From UBA9414 sp958446945 (lineage in GTDB: Bacteria > Bacillota > Clostridia > Lachnospirales > Lachnospiraceae), in the NCBI GenBank assembly GCA_958446945.1, contig CAUCYJ010000006.1, positions 1 to 33,504 on the forward strand: DNA of 33,504 nt, given 5' to 3'. Shown here one piece after another: positions 1 through 8,185 of the stretch (its first letter is position 1; the number at the start of each line of letters is the position of its first letter). The notes below the pieces were generated by a model. It had not been told where the DNA came from. It worked only from the letters and a program-made list of their open reading frames with translations, and did not search any database. Position numbers and translations under genes: made by a program.

Positions 1-1139
1 ATATCATTTTGCGATGAAAACCGATATAATTCACTGACCAGTTCCATTACAACAATATAATGCTGCTGCAGCGTCCTGTTCCGCACTGCAATCTGATTCA
101 AATACTGATCCACGGCTTCACCGATTTCTTCCTCCGTTCCAAGCCGAATCATTTTAAATAAATGTGTAAAAACTTCTGTGTCTGTTCCAGTCTCTTTCTC
201 ACTCATTTCCCTCGGTGCAATCTCCTTCATATTGATTGCTCTATTTGCCCCGTAAATAGCTCTGTATGATACAGCTTCTCTCGCACTGCTGTAAGATTGT
301 GCCAGTTCCAGCATATTGCTGCATACAAACCCAACTCCAACTGTGACAACTGCTCCCATCATTCGTTTCACATATCGGCAAAAGCGATCACACTCATCTG
401 TCAGACGGGATACTTCCTGCTCCGTCGAAAGCTGTGCAATCAGCACTGTATTACTCAAATAGGAAAAACATTTTCCTCTCCAGACTTCCGCCAAGCGCTC
501 TTCCGCCTGTTTCTGCACTGCTGTAAATAAAAGCAGCGGATTCACTCCATCGGGAATTCGGCTGGATGACGTATGAATCACAAGACAGCAATAAAAAGGA
601 CCTTCCATTGTAATCTGATAATCTTTAAGATATTTCGGAAGTTCTTCCTGCTGAATCCGCCCCTCAATCAATGTAGAATAAAAATTTACCTGCAATAACG
701 GCAATGATTCCAGATAATAATTCTGTAAAACTTCCACATTACGTTTTTCACTGATTTCCTGATCTAATTTCTGTTTCAAATGAGAAAATACATTGGTCAG
801 TTCCACAGAATTTACCGGCTTCAGAAGGTACTCCTCCACTTCCAAATGTACAGCCTCTTTCGCATATTCAAATTCATCAAATCCTGTAAAAATCAAAAGC
901 TTCGTTGCCGGAAATTCCTCTTTGATCCGATGCGCCAACTCCATTCCATCTACATAAGGCATCTTAATATCTGTCATTACCACATCCGGCTGATATTCTT
1001 CCACCATTTCAAACGCTTTCACTCCATTATTCGCATAACCGATCACAGAAAATCCAAGACCTTCCCAATCGATTTTTTTCATAATGACCTGAATGACCTC
1101 TTCCTCATCATCTACAAGAAGCACTGTATATTTTTCCAT
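1..1139 (-). CDS. YesN-type response regulator, 3' end cut off by the window edge
   Basis: Reading down from the ATG at 1139 gives an N-terminal receiver domain beginning MEKYTVLLVDDEEE. It has an acidic pair near residues 10-11, the phospho-acceptor Asp57 in the motif VVMTDIKMP, and the conserved Lys in EEYLLKPVNS about 105 residues in. The frame stays open to base 1 (about 379 residues). The part after the receiver resembles the long linker of YesN/AraC-type regulators, so an AraC-type helix-turn-helix is expected beyond the edge but is not visible here. It lies directly downstream of mglBAC on the same strand, separated by a terminator. In Clostridia such regulators usually work with a YesM-type histidine kinase, and control of the adjacent sugar transporter is a reasonable inference. 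The family assignment is firm; the regulated target is a guess. Confidence 0.88.
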   Translation of the reverse strand, partial: MEKYTVLLVDDEEEVIQVIMKKIDWEGLGFSVIGYANNGVKAFEMVEEYQPDVVMTDIKMPYVDGMELAHRIKEEFPATKLLIFTGFDEFEYAKEAVHLEVEEYLLKPVNSVELTNVFSHLKQKLDQEISEKRNVEVLQNYYLESLPLLQVNFYSTLIEGRIQQEELPKYLKDYQITMEGPFYCCLVIHTSSSRIPDGVNPLLLFTAVQKQAEERLAEVWRGKCFSYLSNTVLIAQLSTEQEVSRLTDECDRFCRYVKRMMGAVVTVGVGFVCSNMLELAQSYSSAREAVSYRAIYGANRAINMKEIAPREMSEKETGTDTEVFTHLFKMIRLGTEEEIGEAVDQYLNQIAVRNRTLQQHYIVVMELVSELYRFSSQND

Positions 1140-1208
1140 AACTGTTTCTCCATTGTTTTTAATATTTATTATTATACCAGATGTATATTGAAATAGAAAT
1201 CCCGGACA

Positions 1209-1240
1209 AAAAAAAGAGCCAGAAATCTGACTCTTTTTCA
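1209..1240 (-). terminator. Intrinsic terminator after mglC
   Basis: On the minus strand GAGTCAGA and TCTGGCTC form a stem (one G-U pair) around a two-base loop, flanked by A-run and T-run and ending in a long T tract. It sits 12 bases after the mglC stop and before the response-regulator gene, so it probably ends the mglBAC transcript or lowers read-through into the regulator. Confidence 0.8.
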
Positions 1241-1251
1241 TTATATCATAA

Positions 1252-2907
1252 TTATTTTTTCTGAACATATTTCAGACAGTCAAGTGTTACTGCCACAAGG
1301 ATAATGATACCTGAGAATACGAACTGAAGGTTTGTATCAATACCAAGGATTGTAAGAGAGTATGTAAGTGCTGTAAAGATAAATACACCAACTACTACGC
1401 CTGAAATCTTACCAATACCACCCGTGAAAGATACTCCACCAACTACACAGGCTGCGATGGCATCCATCTCCCAGCCCTGTCCATAAGCTGCTGATCCTGA
1501 ACCAACCATTCGCATACATTCTAGCCAAGAACCAAATCCATACAGAATACCTGCAAGCATAAATGCACCAACAGTTACCCAAAATACAGAAATACCAGAA
1601 ACAGCTGCTGCTTCCGGATTACCTCCGACTGCATACAGATTCTTACCAAAGCTTGTTTTATTCCAAATGAACCATACGATTGCAATAGCTGCTACTGCCC
1701 AGAGAATGATTGTTGGGAATCCATTGACTCTAGGAATCACCATGTTTGGAATTGTCGGCTCAATTGCACCGAAAGATACACCTTTTGTTGCATAAGTAAT
1801 GAGACCAAAGATTACAAGCATATTCGCCATTGTTGAAATAAATGGATGCATTTTAAACTTCGCTGTAAAGAAACCGGCAATTGTTGTAAAGAATGTACAA
1901 AGTACAACACATACAACAAGAGCCAGAATCATTCTTGCACCGATAGACATCTTCGTAAAATCAAAAATATGTCCAAATACAGAACCTGTATTCACTCCCT
2001 GATGCATGATAATTGTTGCTGTTGTCATACCCATACCTACCATACGTCCGATGGAAAGGTCAGTACCTGCAAGAAGAATCAGACCGGCAACACCAAGTGC
2101 AAGGAACATTCGAGGAGATGCCTGCTGAAGTATGTTAAGTACGTTATTGTATGTCAGAAGCGGAGCTCCTTTGATAATCGGTGTGATGATACACAATGCA
2201 ATAAAGATTAAAATAATTGCAATATACAATCCATTCTGCAATAAGAATGATCTTCTGTTGAATGTATACTTGTAGTTTTCCCATTTCTGTGCTCTTGTCT
2301 CAAGAAATGTAAACTTAGACATACGCAGTAAATCAATTAAATGGAACTTAAAATTATATGCGGCATGTCTTCTGTCTTTGATTTCCTGAAGATTTTTCTG
2401 ATACTGAAGTTTCGCATCAAACAGACGGTTTTTATATACATAATTCTCGTCTTTAATCTCCTGGTGATCTTTTAATTTAGAAGCAAGTTCCTGATGTTCT
2501 TTCCCAAGTTCTGCTACTTTTAAGCGGTATTTTTCTTTTGCTGCAACTTTTTCCTGAGCACAGCTTGCTGCGACTGCCTGATAATAATCCTTATCAAAAT
2601 GTGCTTTCAGATAATTTTCTGCCTCTGAAATTAATTTTGCAACCTCAGCCTTATGTTTGGATTCTACTGCTTTTGCCTGTTCCAATTCTTTGTGTGCAGC
2701 AGCAATTCTGTGTTCGCGTTCTTCTTTTGTCAGGCTCTTATCTCTTTTCATGGTATCAATAGCATTCTGCATTGCAACCACTTTATCTGTACCGTCTGCT
2801 CTGAGACCGTCTATCTTTGCCTGAATCTTACCGATATGATCCTCGATCGGCCTGCGCAGTTCTAATTCCTGCTCTGCCGTAAGAATCTTGTTGTTTTCAT
2901 TAGCCAT
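1252..2907 (-). CDS. mglC: MglC-type galactose/methylgalactoside ABC permease with long N-terminal coiled coil
   Basis: The C-terminal ~325 residues are a typical sugar ABC permease of the BPD_transp_2 family. Multiple membrane helices start near residue 226, and motifs such as LAGTDLSIGRMVGMG and AVGGNPEAAAVSGI match MglC/RbsC permeases. Usual MglC is about 335 residues; this one is 551, because ~225 hydrophilic residues precede the first membrane helix. That extension is rich in Lys, Glu, Ala and Gln in heptad-like stretches and is predicted coiled coil facing the cytoplasm. I start at 2907 (MANENN) because AGGGAG lies nine bases upstream. The in-frame ATG at 2925, three bases before the mglA stop codon on the transcript, has no such site. 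It is the third gene of mglB-mglA-mglC. The permease role is firm; the function of the extension is unknown. Confidence 0.9.
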   Translation of the reverse strand: MANENNKILTAEQELELRRPIEDHIGKIQAKIDGLRADGTDKVVAMQNAIDTMKRDKSLTKEEREHRIAAAHKELEQAKAVESKHKAEVAKLISEAENYLKAHFDKDYYQAVAASCAQEKVAAKEKYRLKVAELGKEHQELASKLKDHQEIKDENYVYKNRLFDAKLQYQKNLQEIKDRRHAAYNFKFHLIDLLRMSKFTFLETRAQKWENYKYTFNRRSFLLQNGLYIAIILIFIALCIITPIIKGAPLLTYNNVLNILQQASPRMFLALGVAGLILLAGTDLSIGRMVGMGMTTATIIMHQGVNTGSVFGHIFDFTKMSIGARMILALVVCVVLCTFFTTIAGFFTAKFKMHPFISTMANMLVIFGLITYATKGVSFGAIEPTIPNMVIPRVNGFPTIILWAVAAIAIVWFIWNKTSFGKNLYAVGGNPEAAAVSGISVFWVTVGAFMLAGILYGFGSWLECMRMVGSGSAAYGQGWEMDAIAACVVGGVSFTGGIGKISGVVVGVFIFTALTYSLTILGIDTNLQFVFSGIIILVAVTLDCLKYVQKK

Positions 2908-2925
2908 AACTTCAATCTCCCTCAT

Positions 2926-4434
2926 TTATAGGTATTTTGCACTGAGTCTTAAAAGCTCTTCCTGATTTGTCTCTTTTGTATTTACAATTCCGGAGAGGTG
3001 TCCATTGGACATGACTCCGATACGGTTAGTAATTCCGAGGATCTCCGGCATTTCAGAAGAAACAACAATAATTGTCTTACCCTGTTTTGCCATGTTAATG
3101 ATCAGTTCGTAAATCTCATACTTAGCACCGACATCGATACCTCTTGTCGGCTCATCCATCATAAATACCTGCGGCTCTCTCTCCAGCCATTTACCAAAGA
3201 TAACCTTCTGCAGCTTACCACCAGAGAGGCTGGCAATCATATCATCCGGTCCCATACACTTTGTATGCATAATCCGAATCTCATCTGCAGTTGCCTTTAC
3301 CATCTTGGCTTCTGAAAGAGCAATTCCTGATTTATAATGATTCAAATTGGCAATCGTCGTATTAAACGTCAAGTCCTCTTTTAAGAACAGACCATTTGCT
3401 TTACGCTCTTCCGTAATCATTGCAAATCCGTGATCCATTGCTTCTTTTGCACTGGCAAAGTTCATCAGATGTCCATTGAAATATACTCGTCCAGCTGCTC
3501 TTGTCCGTACTCCGAAAATCGTTTCCAGAAGCTCTGTTCGACCAGCTCCCACAAGTCCATACAGACCAAAAATCTCGCCTTTTCTAACATCAAATGAAAT
3601 ATCCTGTAAATGTGGTTCAAATTTCGTTGATAAATGCTGAATCGACAGTACAACGTCCTGTGGCTGATTATCTACCGGTGGGAAACGATTTTCAAGAGAA
3701 CGTCCTACCATCGCAGCAATCAGTTCATTCATATTTGTCTCCTGAGTACTCTTTGTCATAACAAGATTACCATCGCGGAGAACAGATACTTCATCACAGA
3801 TTTTAAAAATCTCGTCCATCTTATGAGAAATGTAGATCAAAGCAATTCCCTGCTCTTTTAACATATTCATCATTTCAAACAGTTTATCAACTTCCTGGAC
3901 GGTCAGGGATGATGTTGGCTCATCAAGAACGATTACTTTTGAATTATAAGAAATTGCTTTCGCAATCTCACACATCTGACGCTGTGATACAGACATATTC
4001 CGCATCGGCTGTGTCAGGTTCACTGTCATTCCAAGCTTTCTGAACAATTCAGAAGCCTCTTTTTTCATTCGTCCTTCATCAACGATTCCCAGAGAATTTA
4101 CCGGATAACGTCCAAGAAATAAATTGTCAACTACATTTCGCTCCAGACACTGGTTCAGCTCCTGATGAACCATCGCAATACCATTCTCAAGGGCATCCTT
4201 CGGTCCGGAAAAACTCACTTCTTTTCCATCAAGGAAAATATTACCTTCATCTTTCTGATATGTTCCGAACAGGCACTTCATCATTGTAGATTTTCCTGCA
4301 CCGTTCTCCCCCATAAGTCCCATGACTGTTCCGCGTTTTACATTCAGATTGATATGATCAAGAACACGGTTACGTCCAAAGGATTTGCTCATGCCGCATA
4401 TCGATAAGATGATATCATCTTTCTTATCTGCCAT
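2926..4434 (-). CDS. mglA: MglA, duplicated ATPase of the galactose/methylgalactoside importer
   Basis: This 502-residue protein has two ABC ATPase halves, as in MglA, RbsA and XylG. The first half has Walker A GENGAGKST at residues 42-50, a variant signature around VSQRQMCEIAKA and Walker B VIVLDEPTSS. The second half has the degenerate P-loop GLVGAGRTE typical of this family, the signature LSGGKLQKV and Walker B VFMMDEPTRGIDVG. It powers sugar import together with MglC and the lipoprotein MglB. The ATG at 4434 has AGGAGT upstream. The gene is separated from mglB by a strong hairpin without a T tract and from mglC by fewer than 20 bases. Exact sugar specificity cannot be read from the ATPase; galactose is inferred from MglB. 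Confidence 0.95.
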   Translation of the reverse strand: MADKKDDIILSICGMSKSFGRNRVLDHINLNVKRGTVMGLMGENGAGKSTMMKCLFGTYQKDEGNIFLDGKEVSFSGPKDALENGIAMVHQELNQCLERNVVDNLFLGRYPVNSLGIVDEGRMKKEASELFRKLGMTVNLTQPMRNMSVSQRQMCEIAKAISYNSKVIVLDEPTSSLTVQEVDKLFEMMNMLKEQGIALIYISHKMDEIFKICDEVSVLRDGNLVMTKSTQETNMNELIAAMVGRSLENRFPPVDNQPQDVVLSIQHLSTKFEPHLQDISFDVRKGEIFGLYGLVGAGRTELLETIFGVRTRAAGRVYFNGHLMNFASAKEAMDHGFAMITEERKANGLFLKEDLTFNTTIANLNHYKSGIALSEAKMVKATADEIRIMHTKCMGPDDMIASLSGGKLQKVIFGKWLEREPQVFMMDEPTRGIDVGAKYEIYELIINMAKQGKTIIVVSSEMPEILGITNRIGVMSNGHLSGIVNTKETNQEELLRLSAKYL

Positions 4435-4475
4435 TATTCTCTACTCCTGTATTCGTTAGATTTATTCTGTCCTAC

Positions 4476-4524
4476 AAGAGGATATTAGGGAGAATCTCTT
4501 CTCCCTAATAAGTTATGTCCTCTT
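4476..4524 (-). other. mglB-mglA intergenic hairpin (mRNA stabiliser or attenuator)
   Basis: A perfect 10-base inverted repeat, TTAGGGAGAA / TTCTCCCTAA with a TCTC loop (4485-4508), is nested in a second 7-base pair of arms, AAGAGGA / TCCTCTT (4476-4482 and 4518-4524). No T tract follows on the minus strand, so it does not look like a strong terminator. Hairpins here commonly raise the level of the binding-protein message over the rest of an ABC operon; that role is inferred. Confidence 0.7.
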
Positions 4525-4541
4525 TATTGTTGCATCTGTGA

Positions 4542-5825
4542 TTACTGATTCAGTAAGGATGTGTAAGAAGCTGCGTTGTCTGTCTTAACCATGTTGATTG
4601 CGAATGCATCATACTGTCCAGGGTTTCCAAGACGGTTTGTGATATTAGATTCTGTCTGGCCATCTCCACCGATGTACTCAACTTCAAGATTAAGAAGTTT
4701 ATCATAGTTCTGAAGCAATGGCTGATATGTAGAACTTAAGAAGTTGTCTGCTGCATTGTAGATGTTAAGCCATACTTTCTTAGTAGGGTTTTTCTCTTTA
4801 TCAAGCTGATTAGAAACCGGCTCGTAGATCTTTGTAGAATCTGTAAAGTCCTGATAGTTATCTGCTGTTACAGCTACGTTTAATGCATAGTAAGAACGTT
4901 CTTCTTCTCTGTATACATAAACATCATCTGAAAGAACATTTCCTGCTTCATCTTCTGTACCGATACCTGTGTCAATGTCTACACCATCAAGTGCGTTACG
5001 AAGAACACGAAGTGTTAAGTAAGCCTGAACGTCTGCATGCTGGCTGATTGTTCCGCCGTATCCTTCTGCGATTGCTGCAACTGCGTCGCTGTTTGCATCG
5101 TATCCGAATGTCGGTACCTTATTATCTTTTGACCATGCATTAAACATTGACATTCCCATACCATCGTTGTTAGATGCAACTACATCGATCTGATCTCCAA
5201 AAGAAGATGACCATGTTCCGATAGAGTTACCTGCTGTTGCTGCATCCCATGTAGAACCTGCAGAGTTCTTCATTTCCTGAGAAGCAAGTTCACGAACAAC
5301 ATATTTCTTTCCGTTTACTTCCAATTCTCCGTCTTTAACTGCTTTTGCAGATCCGTCTGTGTTTGTACCGATCGGATCACTGTTGATGTTTCCATCTTTT
5401 TCTACTGCTGTTCCAAGAGCTTTACGAACACCTCTTGTACGAGCGATAGAGTCATTGTGTCCGATATCACCGATTGCAAGTACATATCCGATTACACCAT
5501 CGCCGTTACGGTCAATCTTATCAATGTTTGCTTCGATATAATCTTTAACCATTGTTCCCTGAAGCTCAGCACCCTGATTTGCATCAAATCCTACATAATA
5601 TGTATCTTTATTGAAGTTCAGCGCTGTCTTGTCCAACTCTCCTGTAGAACTGTTAGATGGCTGACGGTTAAACCATACTAATGGTTTGTCTTTGTTAGCA
5701 ACTTCTGATGTTTTTGTTTCGCTTTTTTTATCTCCTCCATCAGAAGTATTTCCGCCTGAACCACAAGCTGTAGCTGATACAGCTAATGCTGCTGCCATCA
5801 TTAATAACGCAATTCTCTTTTTCAT
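4542..5825 (-). CDS. mglB: MglB-like galactose/glucose-binding lipoprotein
   Basis: From the ATG at 5825 the protein is 427 residues. It has a lysine-rich start, a hydrophobic stretch and a lipobox ending in SATAC, so it should be exported and lipidated at that cysteine. The body is a periplasmic-binding-protein fold of the sugar type. It contains a calcium-loop-like motif DRNGDGVIG, as in the galactose-binding protein of enteric bacteria, and NNDGMGMSM followed by FGYDANSDAVAAI. I prefer 5825 over the in-frame ATG at 5855 because AAGGAG lies ten bases upstream and the signal peptide then starts MKKRIALLMM. It is the first gene of mglBAC and has its own promoter region. Galactose/glucose binding is inferred from similarity and the calcium loop. 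Confidence 0.92.
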   Translation of the reverse strand: MKKRIALLMMAAALAVSATACGSGGNTSDGGDKKSETKTSEVANKDKPLVWFNRQPSNSSTGELDKTALNFNKDTYYVGFDANQGAELQGTMVKDYIEANIDKIDRNGDGVIGYVLAIGDIGHNDSIARTRGVRKALGTAVEKDGNINSDPIGTNTDGSAKAVKDGELEVNGKKYVVRELASQEMKNSAGSTWDAATAGNSIGTWSSSFGDQIDVVASNNDGMGMSMFNAWSKDNKVPTFGYDANSDAVAAIAEGYGGTISQHADVQAYLTLRVLRNALDGVDIDTGIGTEDEAGNVLSDDVYVYREEERSYYALNVAVTADNYQDFTDSTKIYEPVSNQLDKEKNPTKKVWLNIYNAADNFLSSTYQPLLQNYDKLLNLEVEYIGGDGQTESNITNRLGNPGQYDAFAINMVKTDNAASYTSLLNQ

Positions 5826-5872
5826 AATACATGATCTCCTTCCATTACGCTTCACGTTTTGTTGATATTGCC

Positions 5873-5906
5873 AGTATAATGGAATTTTTACATAGAAGAC
5901 ATAGAA
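5873..5906 (-). promoter_or_regulatory. Putative mglB promoter with a 9-base tandem direct repeat over the -35 region
   Basis: On the minus strand TATACT (5873-5878) is a good -10 about 50 bases upstream of the mglB start, but the -35 region is poor (TGTCTT). Overlapping it is a direct repeat with 9-base period, TTCTATGT-C-TTCTATGT (5890-5906). A weak -35 with direct repeats fits an activator-dependent promoter, possibly served by the YesN-like regulator at the left edge. This is inferred from layout only. Confidence 0.4.
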
Positions 5907-6010
5907 ATTTTTTCTTTTTTCATTGAATATTTTTCAAGAATGATTGTTGATATCCAATAATTTTTTATACTTTATATGGAAATCCTTGTATAAAAATATC
6001 GAATTGTATC

Positions 6011-6050
6011 AAAAAACAGAGTTTCCGCATATACACACGAAAACTCTGTT
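6011..6050 (-). terminator. Intrinsic terminator after hppA
   Basis: Minus-strand arms AACAGAGTTTTC and GGAAACTCTGTT pair around a loop of about a dozen bases and are followed by six T. It starts 23 bases after the hppA stop and isolates hppA from mglB. Confidence 0.85.
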
Positions 6051-6072
6051 CTTTTAATTTTCCATGACTTGA

Positions 6073-8046
6073 CTATAACAGTCCTCCGATTGCAACGAAT
6101 AACGGTGCAAATACCAAAGAAATGATTGTCATAAGTTTGATCAGGATATTGATAGAAGGTCCTGAAGTATCTTTGAACGGGTCACCTACTGTATCTCCAA
6201 CAACACCCGCTTTATGAACTTCACTTCCCTTTCCGCCGTAATTTCCGGCTTCAATGTATTTCTTAGCATTATCCCAAGCTCCACCTGAGTTACTCAGGAA
6301 AATTGCAAGAAGAACACCTGTAACAAGTGCACCTGCAAGAAGTCCGCCAAGCGCATCTGCACCTAATACAATACCTGTAAGGATCGGAACAACAACTGCA
6401 ATGACACCTGGTTTGATCATTTCTCTTAAAGCAGCTTTTGTAGAAATATCTACACATGCTGTATAATCCGGTTTCCCTTTTCCTTCCATAATTCCCGGAA
6501 TTGTACGGAACTGTCTTCTTACTTCTTCAATCATGCTGTAAGCAGCTTTTGAAACAGAATCCATTGTCCATGCTGAGAACAGGAATGGAAGCATACCACC
6601 AACAAATAATCCGATGATAACACGCGCATTTAAAATATCAATATTCTCAAGTCCAACTGTAGATGCGTATGATACAAACAGAGATAACGCTGTCAGCGCT
6701 GCAGATCCGATAGCGAATCCTTTACCCATAGCTGCTGTTGTATTACCAACTGCATCAAGCTTATCTGTAATCTGTCTTACGGAATGATCAAGACCTGACA
6801 TCTCAGCGATACCTCCGGCATTGTCAGCGATCGGACCGTAAGCATCAACTGCAACTGTAATACCTGTTGTAGAAAGCATACCTACTGCTGCAAGAGCAAT
6901 TCCGTATACTCCAAAGCACTGATATGCAATAAAAATACCAACACCGATGAATAAAATCGGAGCGCATGTAGACTGCATACCTACAGAAATACCACTGATG
7001 ATTGTTGTTGCAGGGCCTGTCTGAGACTGTTCTGCAATTCTCTTTACGAAACGATACTCATCAGATGTGTAAACCTCTGTAATAAATCCGATCAGGATAC
7101 CAACGATCAGACCGGCAATGATTGCCATAGCTGCATTGAAGTTTACAAAGAACAGCTTACTCATTACAAGAGAAGCAATAATTACAATGATACCAGATAC
7201 ATATGTACCCATCTTTAATGCGGAATGTGGGTTTTTCTTCTCGTCTCCACGTACGAAGAAGCATCCGATGATTGATGCAAGTACACCGATCGCCGCCAGC
7301 ATCAGCGGGAAGAATGCTCCCTCTGCTTTATAGGAAAGAACACCAAGTGTTACTGCTGAAACAATCGCACCAACATAAGATTCAAACAGGTCTGCTCCCA
7401 TACCCGCAACGTCACCTACGTTATCACCTACATTATCTGCGATAACTGCCGGGTTACGCGGATCATCTTCCGGAATTCCGGATTCTACTTTACCAACAAG
7501 GTCTGCTCCAACGTCTGCTGCTTTTGTATAGATACCTCCACCTACACGGGCAAACAGCGCAATTGAAGATGCACCTAAGCTGAAGCCTGACAGTACAGAT
7601 ACATCTCCTGTAATAACATAGATTACTGTACATCCAAATAAGCCAAGTCCAACTACACACATACCCATAACTGCACCGCCTTTAAAGGCAATTGCAAGGG
7701 CACTAACCATACCGCCTTTTCTTGCGGCATTTGCTGTTCTGACGTTCGCACTAGTAGCAACATTCATTCCGACATAGCCGGCTGCTACTGAGAACAATGC
7801 TCCGACAACAAAGCAGATTGCTGTCACCCAGTTCTGAAGTCCCAGACCGATCAGGACAAAAAGAACGAGTACGAACACGATCAGCACACGATACTCTGCA
7901 AATAAGAATGCTTTTGCGCCTTCTTTAATTGCAGAAGAGATTTCTTTCATTCTGTCTGTTCCAACTTCTTGTTTCCCTACACTACTTGCAAGGTAAGCTG
8001 CGAAGAGGAGTGCCAGAATTCCGACAATCGCTGCAAAATAGTTCAT
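6073..8046 (-). CDS. hppA: Membrane-bound, K+-stimulated type ion-translocating pyrophosphatase
   Basis: This 657-residue, highly hydrophobic protein matches the H+/Na+-pumping pyrophosphatase family, which couples pyrophosphate hydrolysis to ion export across the membrane. The pyrophosphate-binding signature DVGADLVGKVE is at residues 178-188, followed by DNVGDNVGDVAGMGADLFES. The second acidic cluster is near the C terminus (VVGDTVGDPFKDTSGPS). The motif GNTTAAMGKG has Ala where K+-independent enzymes carry Lys, so this should be the K+-dependent subfamily. Whether it pumps H+ or Na+ cannot be settled by eye. The ATG at 8046 has GGAGGAAATGTA upstream. It is monocistronic, with its own promoter, a palindromic leader and a terminator. 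Confidence 0.96.
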   Translation of the reverse strand: MNYFAAIVGILALLFAAYLASSVGKQEVGTDRMKEISSAIKEGAKAFLFAEYRVLIVFVLVLFVLIGLGLQNWVTAICFVVGALFSVAAGYVGMNVATSANVRTANAARKGGMVSALAIAFKGGAVMGMCVVGLGLFGCTVIYVITGDVSVLSGFSLGASSIALFARVGGGIYTKAADVGADLVGKVESGIPEDDPRNPAVIADNVGDNVGDVAGMGADLFESYVGAIVSAVTLGVLSYKAEGAFFPLMLAAIGVLASIIGCFFVRGDEKKNPHSALKMGTYVSGIIVIIASLVMSKLFFVNFNAAMAIIAGLIVGILIGFITEVYTSDEYRFVKRIAEQSQTGPATTIISGISVGMQSTCAPILFIGVGIFIAYQCFGVYGIALAAVGMLSTTGITVAVDAYGPIADNAGGIAEMSGLDHSVRQITDKLDAVGNTTAAMGKGFAIGSAALTALSLFVSYASTVGLENIDILNARVIIGLFVGGMLPFLFSAWTMDSVSKAAYSMIEEVRRQFRTIPGIMEGKGKPDYTACVDISTKAALREMIKPGVIAVVVPILTGIVLGADALGGLLAGALVTGVLLAIFLSNSGGAWDNAKKYIEAGNYGGKGSEVHKAGVVGDTVGDPFKDTSGPSINILIKLMTIISLVFAPLFVAIGGLL

Positions 8047-8094
8047 TACATTTCCTCCATTTCATTTCATTCATTAGTAACTTTCACACAGACT

Positions 8095-8121
8095 AACCGT
8101 ATTAGTGTAACACATACGGTT
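8095..8121 (-). promoter_or_regulatory. Palindrome in the hppA leader
   Basis: Perfect 8-base arms AACCGTAT and ATACGGTT flank the 11-base centre TAGTGTAACAC, which itself contains the near-palindrome GTGTAACAC. The element lies about 30 to 55 bases downstream of the predicted -10 and about 50 bases before the hppA start. It could be an operator or an RNA hairpin; no T tract follows. Confidence 0.55.
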
Positions 8122-8150
8122 TCAAATGTCTATATGCAGACCATATATTT

Positions 8151-8179
8151 TTTGTACCATAAAATTAACCAACTGTCAA
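8151..8179 (-). promoter_or_regulatory. Sigma-A-type promoter of hppA
   Basis: On the minus strand TTGACA (8174-8179) and TACAAA (8151-8156) are separated by exactly 17 bases. The -35 starts about seven bases after the stop of the upstream gene, so hppA can be transcribed independently. Confidence 0.65.
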
Positions 8180-8185
8180 TGCTTT

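Noticed and set aside
1846..2211. Plus-strand frame of 121 residues across mglC
   Set aside because: Antisense shadow of mglC with no start signals; same for the other plus-strand frames except 14359-14595.
2908..2925. Upstream ATG of mglC at 2925
   Set aside because: The AGGGAG site lies inside this segment and is correctly spaced only for the ATG at 2907.
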